NCBI GenBank assembly: GCA_964019415.1
Contig: OZ025871.1
Coordinates: 4,928,129 to 4,992,128, forward strand
Length of the DNA: 64,000 nt
Source: Ianthella basta
Lineage: Eukaryota > Porifera > Demospongiae > Verongiida > Ianthellidae
Direction of reading: 5' to 3'
The notes beneath the pieces are model-generated. The model worked only from the letters and a program-made list of their open reading frames with translations. It ran no database searches and was not told the origin of the DNA. The first letter of the stretch is position 1, and each line of letters begins with the position of its first letter. Shown piece by piece: positions 59,680-64,000 of the stretch. Position numbers and translations under genes: made by a program.

Positions 59680-61572
59680 TTCTGTGTATTTTTCAGTGGG
59701 TTAGCACGGAACCTATGGGCTAGCTGACACCTCAAGAACCCAGCTGGACTAACTGTGTTTACCGCCTGCAGATTAATAGCGTTGAACAAGTGTCCAGGTG
59801 TAAGACCGATCGGAATTGGTGAAGTTGTCCGGCGCATCCTTGGCAAGGCTATCCTGACTGTCACGAGTCCAGATGTTCAACAGGTAACGGGGGCGCTCCA
59901 GCTATGTGCTGGCCAGCAGGCGGGCTGTGAAGCTGCAATCCACTCCATGAGGCACTTGTTCACACTCCCGGACACCTAGGCGGTTCTTATGGTTGATGCC
60001 TCAAATGCCTTTAATCGCCTAAACCTTGCCTGCAGCCCTGCAGAACAGCCTCCGAATATGTCCATCAATTGCCCCTGCACTGATTAACTGTTACCGCAAT
60101 GATGCCCACCTGTTCGTGGGAGGAGAGGTAATATCTTCCAGTGAAGGCACGACCCAGGGAGACCCGCTTGCAATGGCTATATTTGCTATTGCCACAGTCC
60201 CCCTCATCCATCAGCTGAAGGAATCCAGCTCAGCGAACCAAGTCTGGTTCGCAGATGATGCAACCGCCGGAGGGAAGCTACAGTCGCGGAAACAGTGGTG
60301 GGATGAGTTAGAGCGAAGGGGCCCTGACTTTGGCTATTACGCTAATGCCGCCAAGTCATGGCTCATTGTGAAGGAACAGCATATGACAGAAGCAAGTAAC
60401 ATCTTTGACAACACGGGTGTGCAGATAACCATGGATGGTCGGAGGAACCTGGGAGCTGCCCTGGGCACCCAATCGTTTACTGAGGACTATGTAGTGAAGC
60501 AGGTGCAGAAATGGGTTGAGGAAGTAAAGCAGCTCGCAACCATTGCAGAAAGCCAGCCTCGTGCAGCATATGCCGCTTTGACCCATGGCCTCATCGGTAG
60601 GTGGTCGTATCTATCTCAGACAGTCTGCACATCAGTGATCTGCTACAGCAGCTGGAGGATGCCATTCGCCACCACCTGATACCAGCCCTCACTGGTAGGG
60701 CTGGAATCACAGACCTGTAGAGGGAGCTCCTTGCTCTTCCCACCAGGAGTGGTGGTTTGGGTATCCCTAATCCTGCCAAGACTTCGCACGAGAAATTCGT
60801 GAATTCTGAGCGGATATCAGCCCCACTAATAGCCCTCATCCTCCAACAAGAGACAGCTTACCCTGCCAATGTTGCAATTGAACAAGCCCAAGTCAAGAAC
60901 AGGATTAAGGCTCAGCGGCGACAAGCACAGGATGAGAAGGCTGCCAGATTGTGTGACTCCCTCCCCAACAACCTGCAACAGGCTATCGCCTATGGTTCGG
61001 AGAAGGGTGCCTCACACTGGCTAGTGGTGTTGCCATTAACAGAGCATGGCTTCACAGTACACAAGGGGGCATTCAGGGATGCCATCAACCTACGGTATGG
61101 GTGGCAGCTTCCATACCTGCCCTCTCACTGCATCTGTGGGAAGAAGTTCAGTGTGGAACACGCTTTCAGTTGCCCCTGTGGTGGGTTTCCCTCCATGTGC
61201 CACAATGACATCAGGGACATCACAGCGGATGTTCTTACAGAGGTCTGCTCCAGTGTATGCATCGAGCCCACCCTTCAACCCCTCACAGGCGAGCATCTGC
61301 ACTATCGGGCAGCAAACACCGAAGACGATGCTTGTGCAGACGTCAGTGCCCAAGGCTTCTGGGGGGACAAGCAGCAGCGTGCATTTTTTGACGTAAGGGT
61401 GTTCAACCCACACGCACAAAGCTGCTGCAAGTCCTCCCTGACAGCCACGTACAGGCGTAACGAGAGAGAGAAGAGACGGGCATACGAGCAAAGGATAATC
61501 GAAGTGGAGCACGGGTCCTTTACCCCACTAGTCCTCTCTGCTACAGGTGGCATGGCATTACTAACAGGCTAG
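59680..61572 (+). pseudogene. Reverse transcriptase element with C-terminal zinc-finger and nuclease-like regions
   Basis: Pieces in order: a fingers/palm start (KCPGVRPIGIGEVVRRILG, 59755-59979), then the palm with GTTQGDPLAMAIFAIATVPL and the catalytic FADDATAGG (60026-60679), then a long open frame 60757-61572 with CICGKKFSVEHAFSCPCGG (Cys/His cluster) and DVSAQGFW...FFDVRVFNP, which looks like a PD-(D/E)XK-type nuclease core, ending EHGSFTPLVLSATGGM. The order RT, Cys/His finger, nuclease is that of R2-type non-LTR elements, though the family is only inferred. Stops near 59979 and 60679-60757 show it is broken. Confidence 0.75.
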
Positions 61573-62059
61573 TCACACCACTTATTTGTTTCACATTATT
61601 CCAGGCAGTGCGCATGTGTGCCTATGTATTGTATAGTGGCATGCGCATAAAAAAAGTTTATAATGGGTTAAACGCATCACGTGATCGCTTAAATGAAACG
61701 CGCAACCGCTCGCTGCATACGAATCCAAATGGCATCGCTTGGTTGTCCCTGAGCTTTTCACGCTGCCAAGCTATTGTAGCATGTTCGAGCCTTCGGAAAC
61801 GGAGTTCCCGGTCTTGCACCAGACGACTGTCATTGCTTAAGCGCCGACTTTCTCGGAGGAAGGCGCAGTTAGTGGTCATTTTGGCAACGGTCTTGCTGGT
61901 GAATACACGAATGCCACGGCAGGTATGGATCTTTAGCAGATCCTCAACGTGGTGGGAACTGGCCGCAGAGCGCGATAGGACAGCTACAGAAGAGCTGTAG
62001 GCTTCTACGTGCATGGCAATTGCCAGACCACGTGCAAGACAAGTGGCGAGAACCTTTCC
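61573..62059. other. Unrecognised stretch between retroelements
   Basis: Contains overlapping open frames on both strands (118 codons on minus, 61658-62014), Arg/Ser-rich, with no domain I recognise. Confidence 0.3.
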
Positions 62060-62262
62060 ACAAGAGCGGTTACGTTTACACTAGCGAACGGAACGGTTCC
62101 GGAACCATTCTGGACCGGTTTGGACCACCTACCCGAGGTGGTACCGTTCCGCCTGCAACGGTTCGCTTTGAAACCGTTCCACACCCGTTTACACTACGGT
62201 AAGAACCGTTCTGGAACCGTTCCAGAACCGTTCCACTGCGTAGTGTAAACGGGCTGTAAGGT
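62060..62262. mobile_element. Short MITE-like palindromic repeat
   Basis: Left CGTTTACACTAGCGAACGG, right CGTAGTGTAAACGG (inverted), with internal repeats of GGAACGGTTC/GAACCGTTCC. Confidence 0.55.
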
Positions 62263-62554
62263 TACACTGTGTTACAACTGTGCTGCAGTTCTTATCTTTG
62301 GATGCTTAGTTCTTCCCATGCGCTGAGAATTTATTACATCATTCTTGTGAAGTGGTTACCATGTTTTGCTCAGCCGTACATGCGCAATGGTCTCTAGCTA
62401 GTTCAGCAGGTGCAAATTAAATTTTAAAATGCAAAATTTGTGATAATGACAAATCTTTTTATTCATAAACACTGTTTAATTACAAGAATGACAAATCATT
62501 GAGCATGTACTTGCAATAGGTTAATCCCAGAAGGAATCCCGTTCTCAGTCTCTC

Positions 62555-64000
62555 TCAGCAGTCCCGAGCACCACTGCCGCATTTCCCCCACTGGATAGCT
62601 ATTGAGAGCTTCTGCAGGAGGTACTCCTTGCTTCTAACTTCTCCAGTTACCTTATGGAGATGTTGTACTAGGTCGCTCACAAAGTCCAGTGCTGCTTGGT
62701 CCAGCACGCCTGATGTCTCCACTGCAATTGGCATGAAAAGATGGCTCGATTCAAGGTGAGCATACTTTGGAATCTTCAAGCGCTCAGCTTGTGCAGCCAC
62801 TGCACCTGCTCCTCTGGCTGCAGCGAAGATGTGGGAGGGCACGTAAGTGTCCGGGCATGTGGCATCCCATACTAACACCTTCACTGCCTTCCATGGCAGG
62901 ATGGTGCAACCATCAGGGCGCTTCCCATCAGACCTGTACAGTCTCGATGGTTCCAACCTGGAAGGTACCCTGGCTGAAGTCAAAGCCTTCTGAATAATGC
63001 AGTTGACAGCTGCATGGCGGGGATGTCGGCCTTCACTGAAACGGCAGCTGAGGCCGTGGGTGGCCAGGTCATCCACCATGGTTCCACAATTACTGCATTC
63101 ATGTGGATGGCAGAGAGGTGTGCCGAGTCTGAGGCCCACAGCCACACGCATTGTCTCGTCATCCAAGCGTAGCTCCAGGGTTGATATCGGAGGGCGTTCA
63201 GCTAGGCACCAGACTCCTTACTGCTGGCAGCTAGGAGGCGGGCACGGGATCTTGCATCTGGGGCATCCTCAAGTTGGGCTTGGGTGGAGGCTTTAACTCT
63301 TGGGGAGTCCTATTCTCTCCGGTGGTGGGATACTGAGTCGGGTGGGAGAGGGTTGTTGTGTCCTTGTGACCAGCAACTGAATGCCTCTTCCCAGGAAATG
63401 ATTAGGAACTTCTGCAAGTGCCTGGGAATAATCTGGGCAACCAAGATGGAAGAGCTAGCAGCAGATGCCAGTAAGGCAAAGGGCGCAAGCTGGACTGCAC
63501 TCCTGATGCCTAGTCCACCATTCTTGACTGGGAGGGAGGCCTGGGGCCATGCTGCGACTGAGCCATGGAGAAAGTTGTTGGTGATGCTACTAGTGATGGA
63601 CTTCAGCAGATCATCATAAACGGAGCTCTGGAGAAAGGAAACAAGGAGAGGTTCAGAGGATGTATGACAGTCTCGGGATCGCTAGGGAGTGGCGGAGGAG
63701 GAGTAGGAGGGAGTCTTGAGTGTGAAGATGCTCGAGTCTGTTACCCAAGATTCTCAGGCATTCCACCTTGTCACAGATGGACTCATTGATGCTGTCAATG
63801 CCGCCAAGGGGGGAACCCAGGAGGGTGGCAGAGTCCAGGTCAGTCACCTGGAGGTTGGGAGCTGCAGCAAGTAAGGTACCTGTGGCAGCAGGGTCTTTAC
63901 TGATGACCTCAGATTTCGTGTGGTTCAAGGAGAGACCTAGCTCTCCTGCACCTTGCTCCACCAAACGCAGATCCTGAAGGGCCTGTTCAGCATCTCCACC
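62555..64000 (-). pseudogene. Second RT element with nuclease-like end, truncated by the window edge
   Basis: Read on the minus strand from the edge: RT thumb (GELGLSLNHTKSEVIS, 63653-63964), a middle part in shifted frames, then 62555-63166 open: a Cys/His cluster (HECSNCGTMVDDLATHGLSC), GRHPRHAAVN and KRPDG followed by VLVWDATCPDT, a PD-x(n)-D nuclease pattern. Similar frames are widespread in cnidarian and sponge genomes. At least one frameshift and a TAA near 63220-63230 break it. It is a different family from the element at 59680-61572 and faces it. Confidence 0.75.

Overview
The window is a stretch of an invertebrate animal genome. A demosponge is my best guess, but that is inference: there is no rRNA or mitochondrial marker here. 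The clues are spliced genes with long, transposon-filled introns, GT-AG junctions, an NLR innate-immune gene whose leader carries a 2A 'NPGP' ribosome-skipping motif, and retroelement families common in sponges and cnidarians.

Most of the window (about 72-48272, + strand) is explained by one spliced gene that I assembled by eye. About 30 exons join with matching codon phase at every junction. They give a protein of roughly 1,794 residues in this order: start-codon exon and hydrophobic leader (E1-E4), 2A exon (E5, 'GDVEVNPGP' at 8044-8070), CARD-like death-fold exon (E6), short linker (E7), a single large NACHT exon with Walker A, Walker B and winged-helix/VQEFL signatures (E8), leucine-rich-repeat exons (E9-E16, amplified by tandem duplication), short acidic/Ser-Thr exons (duplicated again), and finally nine exons encoding a Pro/Gln/His/Tyr-rich tail (E22-E30) ending at a stop at 48270-48272. 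If the 2A works, translation yields a separate leader of about 185 residues and an NLR effector of about 1,609 residues starting with proline. Transcript support is absent, so every exon is a prediction.

The gene is heavily colonised by mobile elements. An apparently complete Ty3/Gypsy LTR retrotransposon with identical 271-bp LTRs (486-6616) sits in intron 2. Other introns hold mariner-like MITEs with TA target duplications, a TTAA-flanked element with a THAP-like fragment, hairpin MITEs, non-LTR RT remnants, a HIRAN-domain fragment and long (GT)n tracts. Two tandem segmental duplications, about 23.1-29.0 / 29.5-34.8 kb and 38.9-40.7 / 42.0-43.9 kb, multiplied LRR and post-LRR exons. A roughly 840-bp repeat occurs in opposite orientation on either side of the CARD exon.

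Downstream (48.3-53.5 kb) is a spacer with a hAT-type MITE and a decayed endonuclease fragment. From 53.6 to 58.5 kb lie two tandem copies of another 2A leader cassette (5' exon with a GTGAGT donor, then a leader exon ending in a hydrophobic run and 'GDIETNPGP', phase-1 donor). The first has a premature TGA; the second is open. No CARD or NACHT exon follows inside the window. The end (59.5-64.0 kb) is occupied by two oppositely oriented reverse-transcriptase elements with C-terminal zinc-finger plus PD-(D/E)XK-like nuclease regions, the last running off the edge.
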